Shown here: in pieces, positions 44,252 through 52,539 of the stretch | Layout: each line of letters starts with the position of its first letter | Position numbering within the stretch: the stretch's first letter is position 1 | Assembly: GCA_021776565.1 (NCBI GenBank) | Contig: JAJFFQ010000073.1 | Span: 1 to 54,016 of the forward strand | Direction: 5' to 3' | DNA length: 54,016 nucleotides | From: Robiginitomaculum sp. | GTDB lineage: Bacteria; Pseudomonadota; Alphaproteobacteria; Caulobacterales; Maricaulaceae | Program-made: the position numbers and the translations under genes | The notes under the pieces: generated by a model | Seen by the model: the letters and a program-made list of their open reading frames with translations, nothing else | Database searches by the model: none | Told to the model about the DNA's origin: nothing

Positions 44252-44595
44252 TGTCATTACCCGGTTTATCCCACTACTGTCCGGTTTAGATTTTTCCCGT
44301 GTCGAAAATAATAATACACACAATTTGTTAGTGTAAAAAAGGCTGTTCGGGACAGGGCTTCGTTCCCTCAGTTTTATCCTCCCCTGCTTTTCGCGTGGGC
44401 CTGAACAGGAGAGGTGGGCGCGGATGCGTTCGGAGGGGGTGTTGACGGATTATCTTGTTGATGGTTTTAGCTTTTGGATGCTCCTGCCCCCTTCGCCAAA
44501 ACTGACGTTTTTGCACCTCCCCCGCGAAAAGCAGGGGAGGAAAACAAAAAATAATGGTTAAACCGGACAGTAGTGGAACAAGTCCGACAATGACA
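44252..44595. mobile_element. MITE-like element, copy 3, with enlarged core
   Basis: A 344-bp element with TGTCATT/AATGACA ends and inner repeats 44271-44288 and 44559-44576. Its left part is nearly identical to copy 1 up to the TCCTCCCC boundary. The core differs: it is framed by a perfect 19-bp inverted repeat (44377-44395 and 44523-44541, TCCTCCCCTGCTTTTCGCG and its complement) with about 127 bp between. No transposase is encoded. It fills most of the gap between pheT and the CBS gene (44235-44640). Confidence 0.78.
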
Positions 44596-44640
44596 CGCTG
44601 ATAATGGGCGGCTAAGTCGTAACAGACTACATGAAAAGCT

Positions 44641-45072
44641 TTAACCGGCGCTGATATAGGCTTTCATGGCGTCTGCTTCGGCCTCGGTTTCAGCAATTTT
44701 GCGCTTCACCACATCGCCAATGGAAATGACACCAACAAGTACGTCCCTGTCCATTACCGGTAAATGGCGAATACGGCGATTGGTCATACAGGATAATAGT
44801 GTATCAATTGTATCATCCGGTTTTGCCGTGATGACATCGCAAGTCATGCAGGTACCAACAAGTATTTGTAGCGCATCTGCGCCCTGTCTTGCCACCTGAC
44901 GGGCGACATCGCGTTCTGACAACACGCCGCACACCTTGCCCGCAGAATCAGTAACCACAGCGGCACCAATGCGACGTTGATCCAGCACCTGCGCGGCCTC
45001 ACGAACCGTATCTTCAGGCGTAATGGTGACCACTTCATGACCTTTGCTTTTCAGAATTGCTTCTGCGTTCAT
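44641..45072 (-). CDS. CBS-domain pair protein
   Basis: 143 residues forming two CBS motifs, about 8-60 (HEVVTITPEDTVREAAQVL, GKVCGVLSERDVARQV) and about 75-130 (MTCDVITAKPDDTIDTLLSCM, RHLPVMDRDVLVGVISIGDVV). Such stand-alone pairs bind adenine nucleotides and act as energy sensors; the partner is unknown. GAGGAGGGACAG precedes the ATG. It is in the same direction as the rhomboid gene but separated by 123 bp. Confidence 0.92.
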   Translation of the reverse strand: MNAEAILKSKGHEVVTITPEDTVREAAQVLDQRRIGAAVVTDSAGKVCGVLSERDVARQVARQGADALQILVGTCMTCDVITAKPDDTIDTLLSCMTNRRIRHLPVMDRDVLVGVISIGDVVKRKIAETEAEADAMKAYISAG

Positions 45073-45195
45073 CTGTCCCTCCTCAAGTTACTGGCTAAAG
45101 TTATTGGCCAAAATTATTGACCAACACCATCAACTGACAACCTATTATGCCACAGTTTCAGCAATCGCCCAAATGGCGAAACCTGATGAAGTATT

Positions 45196-45852
45196 TCAAC
45201 GTCTGGGCGCAATCAAACCCACAAGCAGTGCGCCGGCAAACAATCCGCCCAGGTGCGCCGACCAGGCCACTGCAGCAGAAACCCCGGGTGCTCCAAAAAA
45301 AGCTATCAGGATATTAAGCCCGATCCACGGGAGCATGGCCATAATTACGGTGTGTGAAAATAACGGAAGTGGATGTGATACCTGCCCATAATTCAGGCGT
45401 ACCAACACCCCGATCAAGCCCATCAAACCACCCGAAGCCCCAACCAGCAGTGCCCCCGGTGCATCATTAAGAGCAAGAACAACACCCTCGACCAGCGCCC
45501 CGGCAATGGCGCTAAGGAAAAACACCAGCAAAAACATCATTATGCCCCGTGCCTGGCCTGTGCCTAACCAACGTGCCACTGGTGAGCCAAAGGCCAGCAA
45601 CCCCAGCGTATTCATACCCAGATGCAACCAGCCACCATGGACAAAAACATGCAACACATAGGGAGGTAATGGCCCAAGAGGTTGCTGCAATTGTACCTGG
45701 CCCATTTGCACCGCACTGACCCCCATGACCCAGTTGGAAAGCGCAGGCGGGCCAAGCAGTGCAATAATGCTGACCACAAGGATTGTTCCGCAGAGCACCA
45801 TCACCAGCGCCGGAACATTGCCAAAAACCGGTTCACGAGTTGTTTCTGTCAT
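45196..45852 (-). CDS. rhomboid-family intramembrane serine protease
   Basis: 218 residues with six membrane helices. The catalytic Ser140 is in VGASGGLMGL and His200 in WSAHLGGLFAG; the HVFVHGGWLHLGMNTL motif in the second helix and first loop is also typical. It cuts membrane proteins within or near their helices. The start at 45852 leaves an 83-bp divergent gap to hfaA; an upstream extension of the frame is not family-like. Substrate unknown. Confidence 0.92.
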   Translation of the reverse strand: MTETTREPVFGNVPALVMVLCGTILVVSIIALLGPPALSNWVMGVSAVQMGQVQLQQPLGPLPPYVLHVFVHGGWLHLGMNTLGLLAFGSPVARWLGTGQARGIMMFLLVFFLSAIAGALVEGVVLALNDAPGALLVGASGGLMGLIGVLVRLNYGQVSHPLPLFSHTVIMAMLPWIGLNILIAFFGAPGVSAAVAWSAHLGGLFAGALLVGLIAPRR

Positions 45853-45935
45853 CCCGGATTGTCCTTTTATGAGCGCAATGTCGCAAGTAACGTATAGATA
45901 ACACAATATAAACATTTGTAGTTCAGGAAGGGTGT

Positions 45936-46547
45936 ATGAAATGTTTTGCTACATCCTTGCGCGCTAATTACTGCCGTTTATCGGCACTGTACGCTGGTGT
46001 TGTTCTGGTGCTGGCCGTGCTGCCTGGTTTGGCGCTGGCCCAGGCGGCGCAAACCTCCGGGCAGTTCAACACGCCATGGGGCAAATCATATAATGATTTC
46101 AATCAACCGTTTGATCCAAGAACCCGCGATAGCAATAATAATCGCTCAATCATTAACGGGCGTATGTTGCTGGGGGATCAGTCCACGCTTTCCTTTGGTC
46201 TTGGGGGAGACTTTTTCGGCAGCGGCGGAAATACAGGCGTTGGCGGCTTTGGTGGTGCCGGGGCTATCGGCAATCAGTTGAACGTTGTGACCATTGGCAG
46301 CTGGAACACGGTTATCATTGATTCAACGCAGATCAATAATGGCAACCAGACCGTCAACCTTGATGGCCAAAATCAAAACCAGAACAACAATCAAAACCCG
46401 CCACCCCCGCCTATACAAATACCGCCTATCGCCGCTGATGGGCCATATACGGTTGGCCCCAGCCAATCAGCTGCGAAATGGCAAAAATCTGGTGCTTTGC
46501 CCCAATCGGATGACGAGCTTAACGGGGACATTCAGTTTGATGACTAG
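45936..46547 (+). CDS. hfaA: holdfast anchoring protein HfaA-like
   Basis: 203 residues with a signal peptide (cleavage near LALAQA). The mature N-terminus, FNTPWGKSYNDFNQPFDP followed by TRDSNNNRSIINGRM, resembles HfaA, the small amyloid-like subunit that helps tie the holdfast to the cell. A glycine-rich middle (FGSGGNTGVGGFGGAG) and an Asn/Gln/Pro-rich tail (QNQNQNNNQNPPPPP) are additional, low-complexity parts; the tail looks longer than expected. AGGAAGG precedes the ATG. The stop overlaps hfaB. The call rests strongly on the HfaB and HfaD-like genes that follow. Confidence 0.75.
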   Translation: MKCFATSLRANYCRLSALYAGVVLVLAVLPGLALAQAAQTSGQFNTPWGKSYNDFNQPFDPRTRDSNNNRSIINGRMLLGDQSTLSFGLGGDFFGSGGNTGVGGFGGAGAIGNQLNVVTIGSWNTVIIDSTQINNGNQTVNLDGQNQNQNNNQNPPPPPIQIPPIAADGPYTVGPSQSAAKWQKSGALPQSDDELNGDIQFDD

Positions 46548-47553
46548 GTTTTTCGCATTTTCAAGATTGCGCAGCGTTCGTGCACCTGCCTTCCTTGCGG
46601 CAGGGGCGATGGTGCTCAGTGCGTGCATATCACCTCATGCCGGCTCTAACGGGCTATATGCCAAACCCATTGGCAATGCGCCGGTAACCTCAAACCCGAC
46701 GCCGTATTCGGCGGCGCTGACCTGTATGGGACAATATGCAAACGCAGACACCATCACCCCCCCGCGTATCGCGGTCGGGCGTATTCTGGATTATACTGGC
46801 AAACAGGAGCCAGAGGGCGGTGCCAAAATTACCCAGGGCGCATCTTTAATGGCCATTTCTGCCTTTGCCAAAGCCGGGGCCAGACTGGTTGAGCGATATG
46901 ATACCTCGGTTTCAGAGCTTGAACTGAAATACGCCAATAACAAACTTATTGGCGATGGCGACGCCAACGGTTATCGTAAAATCAAGGCCGGTTCTGTACC
47001 CGGTTCTGACTTCTATCTTGTTGGCGGTATTACCGAGCTGAACTATAATATCGCCTCCAACGGTGTTGACGCCTTTGGCGGCGATGTGGATGTTGACGAT
47101 CCCAAGGGGTTTTTGACGGCAAAGTCCTATGTATTGAACATCGGGCTTGACCTGCGCCTTGTGGAAACCCGCACGCTGGAAATCGTTGATGTCATTTCCT
47201 ATCAAAAGCAAATCATCGGCAAGGAAATCAGCGCCGGTATATTCGCCTTCTTCAACAACCAGAACATTATTGATGTTAGCGCCGGTGGCCGGGCGCTGGA
47301 GCCGGTTCAGCTGGCTGTGCGATCGGTGATAGAGCGCGCTGTTCTGGAAATGTCAGCCAATCTTTATGGTGTTAATGGCCCCGAAGTTTGTAATTTCAAC
47401 GATCCGCTTGGCACCATAGGGCTAACGGGTAATTTCATGACCGCCTATGACAATCAGGGAAGCAATAATGCGTTTACTCGCCAAGATCCTTCTCGCTGGC
47501 ACGACAGCCGCGACCGGACTGTGCGGCGCGGCCTACGCGGGCGATACGACTGA
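46540..47553 (+). CDS. hfaB: CsgG/HfaB-family outer-membrane secretion lipoprotein
   Basis: 337 residues. Signal peptide with lipobox LSAC, then the CsgG-type core: PRIAVGRILDYTGKQ, GASLMAISAFAKAGARLVERYD, FYLVGGITELNYNI, LGLRLVDTRT-like GLDLRLVETRTLEIVD, VSYQKQ-like VISYQKQIIGKEI, and a helical end with VRSVIERAVLEM. CsgG forms the nonameric export channel for curli; HfaB exports HfaA and HfaD and anchors the holdfast. The ATG at 46540 overlaps the hfaA stop by 8 bp. The C-terminal 28 codons overlap hfaD in another frame. Confidence 0.88.
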   Translation: MTRFFAFSRLRSVRAPAFLAAGAMVLSACISPHAGSNGLYAKPIGNAPVTSNPTPYSAALTCMGQYANADTITPPRIAVGRILDYTGKQEPEGGAKITQGASLMAISAFAKAGARLVERYDTSVSELELKYANNKLIGDGDANGYRKIKAGSVPGSDFYLVGGITELNYNIASNGVDAFGGDVDVDDPKGFLTAKSYVLNIGLDLRLVETRTLEIVDVISYQKQIIGKEISAGIFAFFNNQNIIDVSAGGRALEPVQLAVRSVIERAVLEMSANLYGVNGPEVCNFNDPLGTIGLTGNFMTAYDNQGSNNAFTRQDPSRWHDSRDRTVRRGLRGRYD

Positions 47554-48721
47554 GGTTATCAATGTCCAGCTGGACAATGACCCTTTCACCGCTGGTCTCA
47601 ACGTTGTTGCTGTAGACGTACTCTCGGTTCTGGGTGCTGCTACGGCGCTTGGCAATACCCTGTCTGTGCAGGTTGATACTGGTGATTTATCCTTAAGCAA
47701 CACCCAGACACTGAACGGCGCAGGGCGCGCCGAATCCATCATTAGTGTCAATTCTGCCAGTGCAGCACTTGATTCGCTGGCCACAACATTTGGCAATAGT
47801 GCCACCATCATCACCTGTTGTGGCACCATTGATGCGGTATCTGAACAAACCACCAGTGCCGATGCGTCCATGACCGCCATATCCAGCGTTACCGCCGACA
47901 GCTGGGCCTTTAACCCTACCTCTACCGCGACCGCCGTTGCCAATGCCATCAGTTATGAGACCTGGGACGGGTCGCGCATTACCGGCTGGGCCGGACAAAC
48001 CAATAATGGCAATGTGTTATCAGAAGCCTCACTGACCGCCGGACTTTTGGCTGATTCAGCAACGGTGACGGCAACCTCAATTGGTAATTCTGCCAATGCC
48101 GGCGGCGAAAATACCACACTCGACGTTGATGCCAACCAGCATAATCTGGCGCAAAGCATCATTGCCCGGGCCGTGGCAAGTTCGGCAGATGGCGAAGATG
48201 TCATCACCACCTCTACCGCAACGGGTAATGCCTATAATATCGAAAATGCCTTTGGGTTTGCCAAGGTTGTCTCAGGACAGGACAATAGCGCCCGGATCGA
48301 AGCGCGTTCGGACGTGACCCTGGATTTGTGGACAGGTTGGAACGCCTCTACCGCCTATGCCGTGGCCAATTCCACTCTTGCCTCCAATATTGGTTCTGAT
48401 CTGGAAATTACCACAATCCAGGATAATGACGGCGATGTGGACGCTTTTGCGACCTTTACCGGTGGCACAGCTTACGGCGGTGTAGGCGATGATAACATTA
48501 CCGATTTTGTCACCAGTTCAACCGCCTTTGGTAACGCCGTATCAGGCTTTGTTTGTGCCACTTGCGGCGGCGGGATTGCCGCCAATAACCGGCAAACCAA
48601 TTCCGGCAATATCAATGCCAGTACCACCATAACCACCGGCTCTAACGGTGCCTTGATTGGTACCGCAACGGCGGTTGGTAATTCAGCAACCTACCACACT
48701 GTTGAAACCGGCGGGCATTAA
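47468..48721 (+). CDS. hfaD: HfaD-like secreted holdfast-anchor adhesin
   Basis: 417 residues with a signal peptide (about 1-24). The mature protein is Ala/Thr/Ser/Asn-rich with a loosely repeated motif of the type ATAxGNS: near residues 58, 105, 154, 202, 250, 351 and 399 (for example ATTFGNSAT, ATSIGNSAN, STATGNAYN, ATAVGNSAT). Such repeats fit a beta-solenoid or beta-roll surface protein. Cysteines occur only as pairs (CC at 117-118, CATC at 363-366) after the signal. In Caulobacter-type cells HfaD is exported through HfaB and attaches the holdfast. AGGGAAGC precedes the ATG. Third gene of the operon. Confidence 0.78.
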   Translation: MRLLAKILLAGTTAATGLCGAAYAGDTTEVINVQLDNDPFTAGLNVVAVDVLSVLGAATALGNTLSVQVDTGDLSLSNTQTLNGAGRAESIISVNSASAALDSLATTFGNSATIITCCGTIDAVSEQTTSADASMTAISSVTADSWAFNPTSTATAVANAISYETWDGSRITGWAGQTNNGNVLSEASLTAGLLADSATVTATSIGNSANAGGENTTLDVDANQHNLAQSIIARAVASSADGEDVITTSTATGNAYNIENAFGFAKVVSGQDNSARIEARSDVTLDLWTGWNASTAYAVANSTLASNIGSDLEITTIQDNDGDVDAFATFTGGTAYGGVGDDNITDFVTSSTAFGNAVSGFVCATCGGGIAANNRQTNSGNINASTTITTGSNGALIGTATAVGNSATYHTVETGGH

Positions 48722-48743
48722 GGCCTTAGAGTCATAAACAGAT

Positions 48744-48824
48744 TGTCATCACCCGATTCAGTCGGGTGATCCAGTCAAGTTTCAAAGCCGCTCTGGATTG
48801 CCCGAACGAGCCGGGCAATGACAG
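48744..48824. repeat. paired palindromic repeat (BIME-like), copy B
   Basis: TGTCATCACCCGATTCAG...GGTGATCCAG (48744-48774) and CTGGATTGCCCG...CCGGGCAATGACAG (48793-48824) face each other around a short spacer, as at 36122-36205. Directly to the left, TAGAGTCATAAACAG (48727-48741) matches 14 of 15 bases of the arm of the element at 10844-11110. It lies after hfaD and may serve as its transcription end. Confidence 0.75.
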
Positions 48825-48921
48825 GCTGGGAGTGTTGCCGTATTTATGAAATCACAAACCCGCCCTAACCTCGCCATAGTGTTGAGCTTTCCTCTCTTGG
48901 GGCATGGACAGGAGTATAGCC

Positions 48922-49503
48922 ATGGCACCCTTACGCCTTGTTTTAATATATATGCTCTTTTCAGCATCACCCGCAACCGCTGATAATTTTGGCACACGCC
49001 TGGCAGAAGCGGCGCTGGAGCGCACCTCTCATCAGGTGCGTTATGACGGACGCTATCAGGGCATAGCTTATCCCGGCGGCGATATCCCCGATGGGCAAGG
49101 AGTTTGCACCGATGTGGTGATCCGCGCCTATCGGCAATTGGGCATTGATCTGCAAGTTCAGATACATGAGGACATGGCCACAAATTTTGATGCCTATCCG
49201 CCGCTTTGGGGATTGACGCGAACGGATCGCAATATCGATCATCGCAGAGTGCCAAACCAGCAGGCTTTTTTTGCAAGGCGCGGTGCCAAAGTAATACCTA
49301 TAGCGGGAAACCCGGTGTTTCAGGCTGGTGACGTTTTGACCTGGATGTTGCCGGGCAATTTACCCCATACCGGAATTGTTGTTACCACAGCCAGCGATAC
49401 GCGATCTGCCCGGATTGTTCATAATATCGGCGCCGGGCCGCAACTGACGGATATTTCACCCCATTGGATTCTCACCGGGCAGTATCGCTATCCCGGTAAT
49501 TAA
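48922..49503 (+). CDS. DUF1287 secreted protein
   Basis: 193 residues with a signal peptide ending near SPATA. The DUF1287 pattern is clear: RYDGRYQGIAYPGGDIPDGQGVCTDVVIRAYRQLG in consecutive segments, MATNFDAYP, NIDHRRVPNQQAFF, DVLTWMLPGNLPHTGIV and HNIGAG. The Cys in GVCTD and the later His in PHTGIV are placed like an NlpC/P60- or CHAP-type cysteine hydrolase pair, which suggests a cell-wall amidase or protease; this is inference. AGGAG precedes the ATG at 48922. Convergent with the next gene. Confidence 0.85.
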   Translation: MAPLRLVLIYMLFSASPATADNFGTRLAEAALERTSHQVRYDGRYQGIAYPGGDIPDGQGVCTDVVIRAYRQLGIDLQVQIHEDMATNFDAYPPLWGLTRTDRNIDHRRVPNQQAFFARRGAKVIPIAGNPVFQAGDVLTWMLPGNLPHTGIVVTTASDTRSARIVHNIGAGPQLTDISPHWILTGQYRYPGN

Positions 49504-49512
49504 ACCACAGGT

Positions 49513-50430
49513 TTAATTACCAACGCCACCGCTTAAGATTAGCCTTGTGCTGACCCTGGCTTTGGCACTGGCCGATGCAGAGGCCGACACGGTGCGCGTT
49601 TCATAACGGGTTCGGGTGACCTGTTCGCTATATTGTTCCATGCGCCTAAGGCGGACAACCTTGATGCCTGGGCCAAATTTACGCAGTAAAGAGCGTTCAT
49701 TGCAATTGCGCCGTGGCTCTTGCGGGGCGCATAGCAATTCGCCGCCAATATTATGGCGCAAGGCTTCACCCTTGGCGCAAACCATGGTCGAGGCATTGTC
49801 ATAGCGGCTTTGCCCATCGGCATATTTACCCAAAGTGACTTGCATACTGGTGCCCGCCATACACCGGAACAGTTCACCCACGTAATTGGGATCAACCTGA
49901 TCGTTCGGATCCGGGCGAGAGGAGGGATGTGGCACACCCTTGTCATCAATGCACACCGCACGCAGGACGAACACGTCCTCTATCCAGCGATTTTTGGTAA
50001 TGGTTTCAGTATAGGGCACAGCAACCTGTTCTGTAACCGCTTCGGCAACGGCCTCTGCCTCAACATTCAGGTCTGCGATAACCGATGCGGTACTACCGCC
50101 ACCGATAAACCCACCGCCGCCGCCGCCTGAGAAAATGGTTTGCCCGATCGATCCGCCGCCCCCAATGAAGAAACCGCCGTTAGATGAGAAAGAATTATGA
50201 ACCGATACCCCGCCCTTGTTGACAAAAACACCTGGCGTAGAAACATGCACATTGGGGCCGGTAACAGAAACACCAGGAACCCGCACAACATGGTTTTTCT
50301 TGTGCTTGCAACAGGTATTGCAACATTCCCCGCCCGCCTGTGCCATTCCGGCAAGGCTAGCCCAGGCAAATAAAACAAGAAAGGTGCCTAATAGTTGGCT
50401 GATTGTGCTGTGCCGGGCTGGTACGCCCAT
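49513..50430 (-). CDS. secreted Gly/Cys-rich envelope protein
   Basis: 305 residues; family not recognised. A signal peptide (FLVLFAWASLAGMAQA) is followed by a Cys-rich GGECCNTCCKHKK. Valine/proline-rich strands come next (VPGVSVTGPNVHVSTPGVFV), then a glycine-rich block (GGFFIGGGGSIGQ, FSGGGGGGFIGGG), an EAEAVAEAVTEQV stretch, a globular part with six cysteines (RAVCIDDKG, LFRCMAGTS, STMVCAKGE, ELLCAPQEPRRNC) and a C-terminal SASASASAKARVS tract. This looks like a surface or structural protein. Its place beside hfaABD hints at a surface role. GGGAGATGATCC precedes the ATG. Confidence 0.7.
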   Translation of the reverse strand: MGVPARHSTISQLLGTFLVLFAWASLAGMAQAGGECCNTCCKHKKNHVVRVPGVSVTGPNVHVSTPGVFVNKGGVSVHNSFSSNGGFFIGGGGSIGQTIFSGGGGGGFIGGGSTASVIADLNVEAEAVAEAVTEQVAVPYTETITKNRWIEDVFVLRAVCIDDKGVPHPSSRPDPNDQVDPNYVGELFRCMAGTSMQVTLGKYADGQSRYDNASTMVCAKGEALRHNIGGELLCAPQEPRRNCNERSLLRKFGPGIKVVRLRRMEQYSEQVTRTRYETRTVSASASASAKARVSTRLILSGGVGN

Positions 50431-50614
50431 GGATCATCTCCCTTTATGGCTTCCCGTCTGGGGAAGAAATGTATTTTCAGCTTCGCCTTAGAAAAGAGAA
50501 ACGCCCCAGAGCGGAGCACTCTTCTGCAAAGAGGCACGGCACCAGACTTGCGAAGGTCTGATACGGGCGATGCCGATTTGGCATTAAACATAACGTTCAA
50601 ATGGTTACCCACGA
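50431..50614. promoter_or_regulatory. upstream region of the secreted Gly/Cys-rich gene
   Basis: 184 bp without a convincing gene. It contains a hairpin CAGACTTGCGAAGGTCTG near 50546 and a spaced dyad TAACGTTCAAATGGTTA (50591-50607). It probably holds the promoter of the minus-strand gene. No base-level promoter can be fixed. Confidence 0.35.
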
Positions 50615-50889
50615 CCTAAGAGTCTGACCAAAAAACCCCAAGGGAGTTTGATTTTGCATAAACTGTTCAATATCAAGGTGTTATTCGCCGCACAGGGTGC
50701 GTCCCTTTGCAAGAATAAGCCCGCCGATAGTGGGCAATTTATGCAAAACCCTTCGGGCGGGTCATATTCTGGCTCTTTTTGTCGAAAATCAAAACCAAAG
50801 AGGATTGGCCCTGTGGCTTATTTTTCAACAAAAATTACTCAAAATATAGACCGTCAAACCTCTTTGGGGCTTTTCGGTCAGACTCTAGG
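50615..50889. repeat. 275-bp inverted-repeat element with nested stems
   Basis: The ends (about 50615-50651 and 50854-50889) form an inverted repeat of about 36 bp with five mismatches, centred on AGAGTCTGACC and CCCCAA. Inside are further stems: TTTTGCATAAA (50652-50662) with TTTATGCAAAA (50738-50748), CCCGCC with GGCGGG, and CCAAAGAGG (50795-50803), which can pair with CCTCTTTGG (50859-50867) inside the right arm. No good gene lies within. It may be a MITE or a structured RNA. The gene at 50904 starts 14 bp after it. Confidence 0.65.
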
Positions 50890-50903
50890 ATACTGGTGAG
50901 ATT

Positions 50904-51335
50904 GTGATATCTGTAATATCTACACAAACGCTTAAAATGCGACCCATAGCAAAAAAAGCTGGCGGGGCATTTACCCTGCGTCATGCGGATGGCTGTCATT
51001 ATTTGTTTGGCTGGGCGGATAAGACGCTAACCCGGTTAAGTGGACGGGCCTTGCGCGATCATGATTTTTTAAGGTTATGGAAACCGGCTGAGCGAAACAT
51101 TATTCGCGCCCTGCTGGATGATGTGCGTCTCAACCGGCATAAAAAATCCATATCTGCGGGCGCCTTTACCATGGAAGGTGATGTCTGGCCTTGTTTTTTT
51201 GATTTTGCGCAGCTTGAACATCCTGGCTGGCACGGTTCCTATACCGGATGTCGCTGGCACGCATTTGGGTCGCCCAAATTTCCTGACACTCCTGTTATCG
51301 GGCTTTGTCTCGACAATCCTGATGTCACCCCCTGA
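50904..51335 (+). CDS. PAS_5-like small protein
   Basis: 143 residues from a GTG at 50904; an ATG at 50937 would shorten it by 11. The middle, LTRLSGRALRDHDFLRLWKPAERNI in two parts, then RALLDDVRLNRHKKSISAG and DFAQLEHPGWHGSY, resembles the PAS_5 domain found in short alphaproteobacterial proteins, where an LxGR...FLxLW...R..RALLD pattern is common. The similarity is judged by eye. It is 73 bp upstream of a double-PilZ gene on the same strand, a neighbour that would fit a signalling role. Confidence 0.55.
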   Translation: MISVISTQTLKMRPIAKKAGGAFTLRHADGCHYLFGWADKTLTRLSGRALRDHDFLRLWKPAERNIIRALLDDVRLNRHKKSISAGAFTMEGDVWPCFFDFAQLEHPGWHGSYTGCRWHAFGSPKFPDTPVIGLCLDNPDVTP

Positions 51336-51408
51336 ATTCCATCAAAGGTTTCTTTACGTCCATCTGTTATGTTTCTAACGGGACGAAATTGAAAATAGTG
51401 GAAATTTA

Positions 51409-52017
51409 ATGCAGGATCAGATCAATTCTCTGGACAGGAAACGCGCAAAAATAGTGGCCAAACTGGCAACTGAGACGCGACGCTATGCGCGGGTATCCCT
51501 GCCATTGGCCGGGCGCTATCTTGCGCAAAACGGTTGGGAATATCCCTGTCAGGTCGAAGACATTTCTCCAGGCGGGCTGTTACTCAAGACCGAATATCCA
51601 CCCCGAAATGGAAAACATATAGTTCTCATGATTGATGGCCTTGGCCGCATGGAGGGCGATATTGTCCGCGAATTTAATGGTGGTTTTGCCGTTACACTTT
51701 GCATTACAACGCGCAAAAAAGACCGGCTGGGTGATAATCTGACATGGGAGCTTAACAAACATCGTCTGGGGCAGAACGATGAACGTCTATCAAAACGTGA
51801 AGGGCGAAAAAGTCAGGTCTATGTGCAAAAAGAAAATGGCACCAAATTTCTGGCTCGTTCAGTTGATGTCTCCATAACCGGCATGGCTATTGAAACATCT
51901 GAAGAGGTAAAACCCGGTGAGCGGGTCGTTGTTGGCCGCCTTCATGGTGTGGTCACACGTCGTCTTAGCAATGGTTTTGCCATCCGCTTTGATCCACCTT
52001 CTGGCAAAGCGTCATAA
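51409..52017 (+). CDS. protein with two PilZ domains
   Basis: 202 residues. The first PilZ domain has the c-di-GMP binding elements RRYAR (24-28) and DISPGG (51-56), followed by the beta-barrel strands GKHIVLMIDGLGRMEGDIVR. The second (about 128-198) has REGRKSQVYVQ, DVSITG (153-158) and the strands GERVVVGRLHGVVTRR, a weaker match at its RxxxR part. It probably reads cyclic di-GMP in the cytoplasm, a signal that controls attachment in holdfast-forming bacteria. Confidence 0.8.
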   Translation: MQDQINSLDRKRAKIVAKLATETRRYARVSLPLAGRYLAQNGWEYPCQVEDISPGGLLLKTEYPPRNGKHIVLMIDGLGRMEGDIVREFNGGFAVTLCITTRKKDRLGDNLTWELNKHRLGQNDERLSKREGRKSQVYVQKENGTKFLARSVDVSITGMAIETSEEVKPGERVVVGRLHGVVTRRLSNGFAIRFDPPSGKAS

Positions 52018-52083
52018 ATTTAGACTCAAGGACGTATACAAATTTTCATTTGCGAGCCTCCCGGCGCACAGTATGCTATAGCC

Positions 52084-52524
52084 ATGAAAACGGTAAGCAT
52101 ACACACCGATGGGGCATGTTCCGGCAACCCTGGCCCAGGCGGCTGGGGGGCGTTATTGCAATGGAATGGCAATGAACGCGAGATCAGTGGCGGTGAAGAC
52201 CACACAACCAACAACCGCATGGAAATGCAGGCCGCTATCGAGGCGCTTAACGCCTTGAAACGTCCTTGTGTGGTCGATCTTTATACAGACTCGACCTATG
52301 TCCGTGATGGCATTACCAAATGGTTGGCGGGCTGGAAGGCGCGCAACTGGAAAACCGCCGCCAAAAAACCGGTAAAAAATGCTGATCTGTGGGTGGTTCT
52401 GGAAGAGGCCGCGACACGTCATGAAGTGACCTGGCACTGGGTCAAGGGCCATGCCGGCCATGATGGCAATGAGCGCGCGGACGAGTTGGCCCGTCAGGGT
52501 CTGAAAAACTGGCAATGTGAATAA
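52084..52524 (+). CDS. rnhA: ribonuclease HI
   Basis: 146 residues. The catalytic DEDD residues lie in [45 protein letters not shown] and GNERADELA, with the catalytic-loop histidine in VKGHAGHDG. It removes the RNA strand of RNA-DNA hybrids. Length is standard. The DUF4197 gene follows after 15 bp, so they may be cotranscribed. Confidence 0.98.
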   Translation: MKTVSIHTDGACSGNPGPGGWGALLQWNGNEREISGGEDHTTNNRMEMQAAIEALNALKRPCVVDLYTDSTYVRDGITKWLAGWKARNWKTAAKKPVKNADLWVVLEEAATRHEVTWHWVKGHAGHDGNERADELARQGLKNWQCE

Positions 52525-52539
52525 CCCAAGGACAAACCC

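Noticed and set aside
46294-46539. N-terminal extension of HfaB
   Set aside because: It overlaps the hfaA coding frame; the ATG at 46540 gives a clean lipoprotein signal.
47447-47467. Alternative upstream start of HfaD
   Set aside because: It adds TIREAI before the signal peptide without a better ribosome binding site; 47468 is preferred.
50648-50899. 83-residue open frame inside the 275-bp element
   Set aside because: It starts at a TTG, covers the nested stems and right arm, and has no recognisable protein features.
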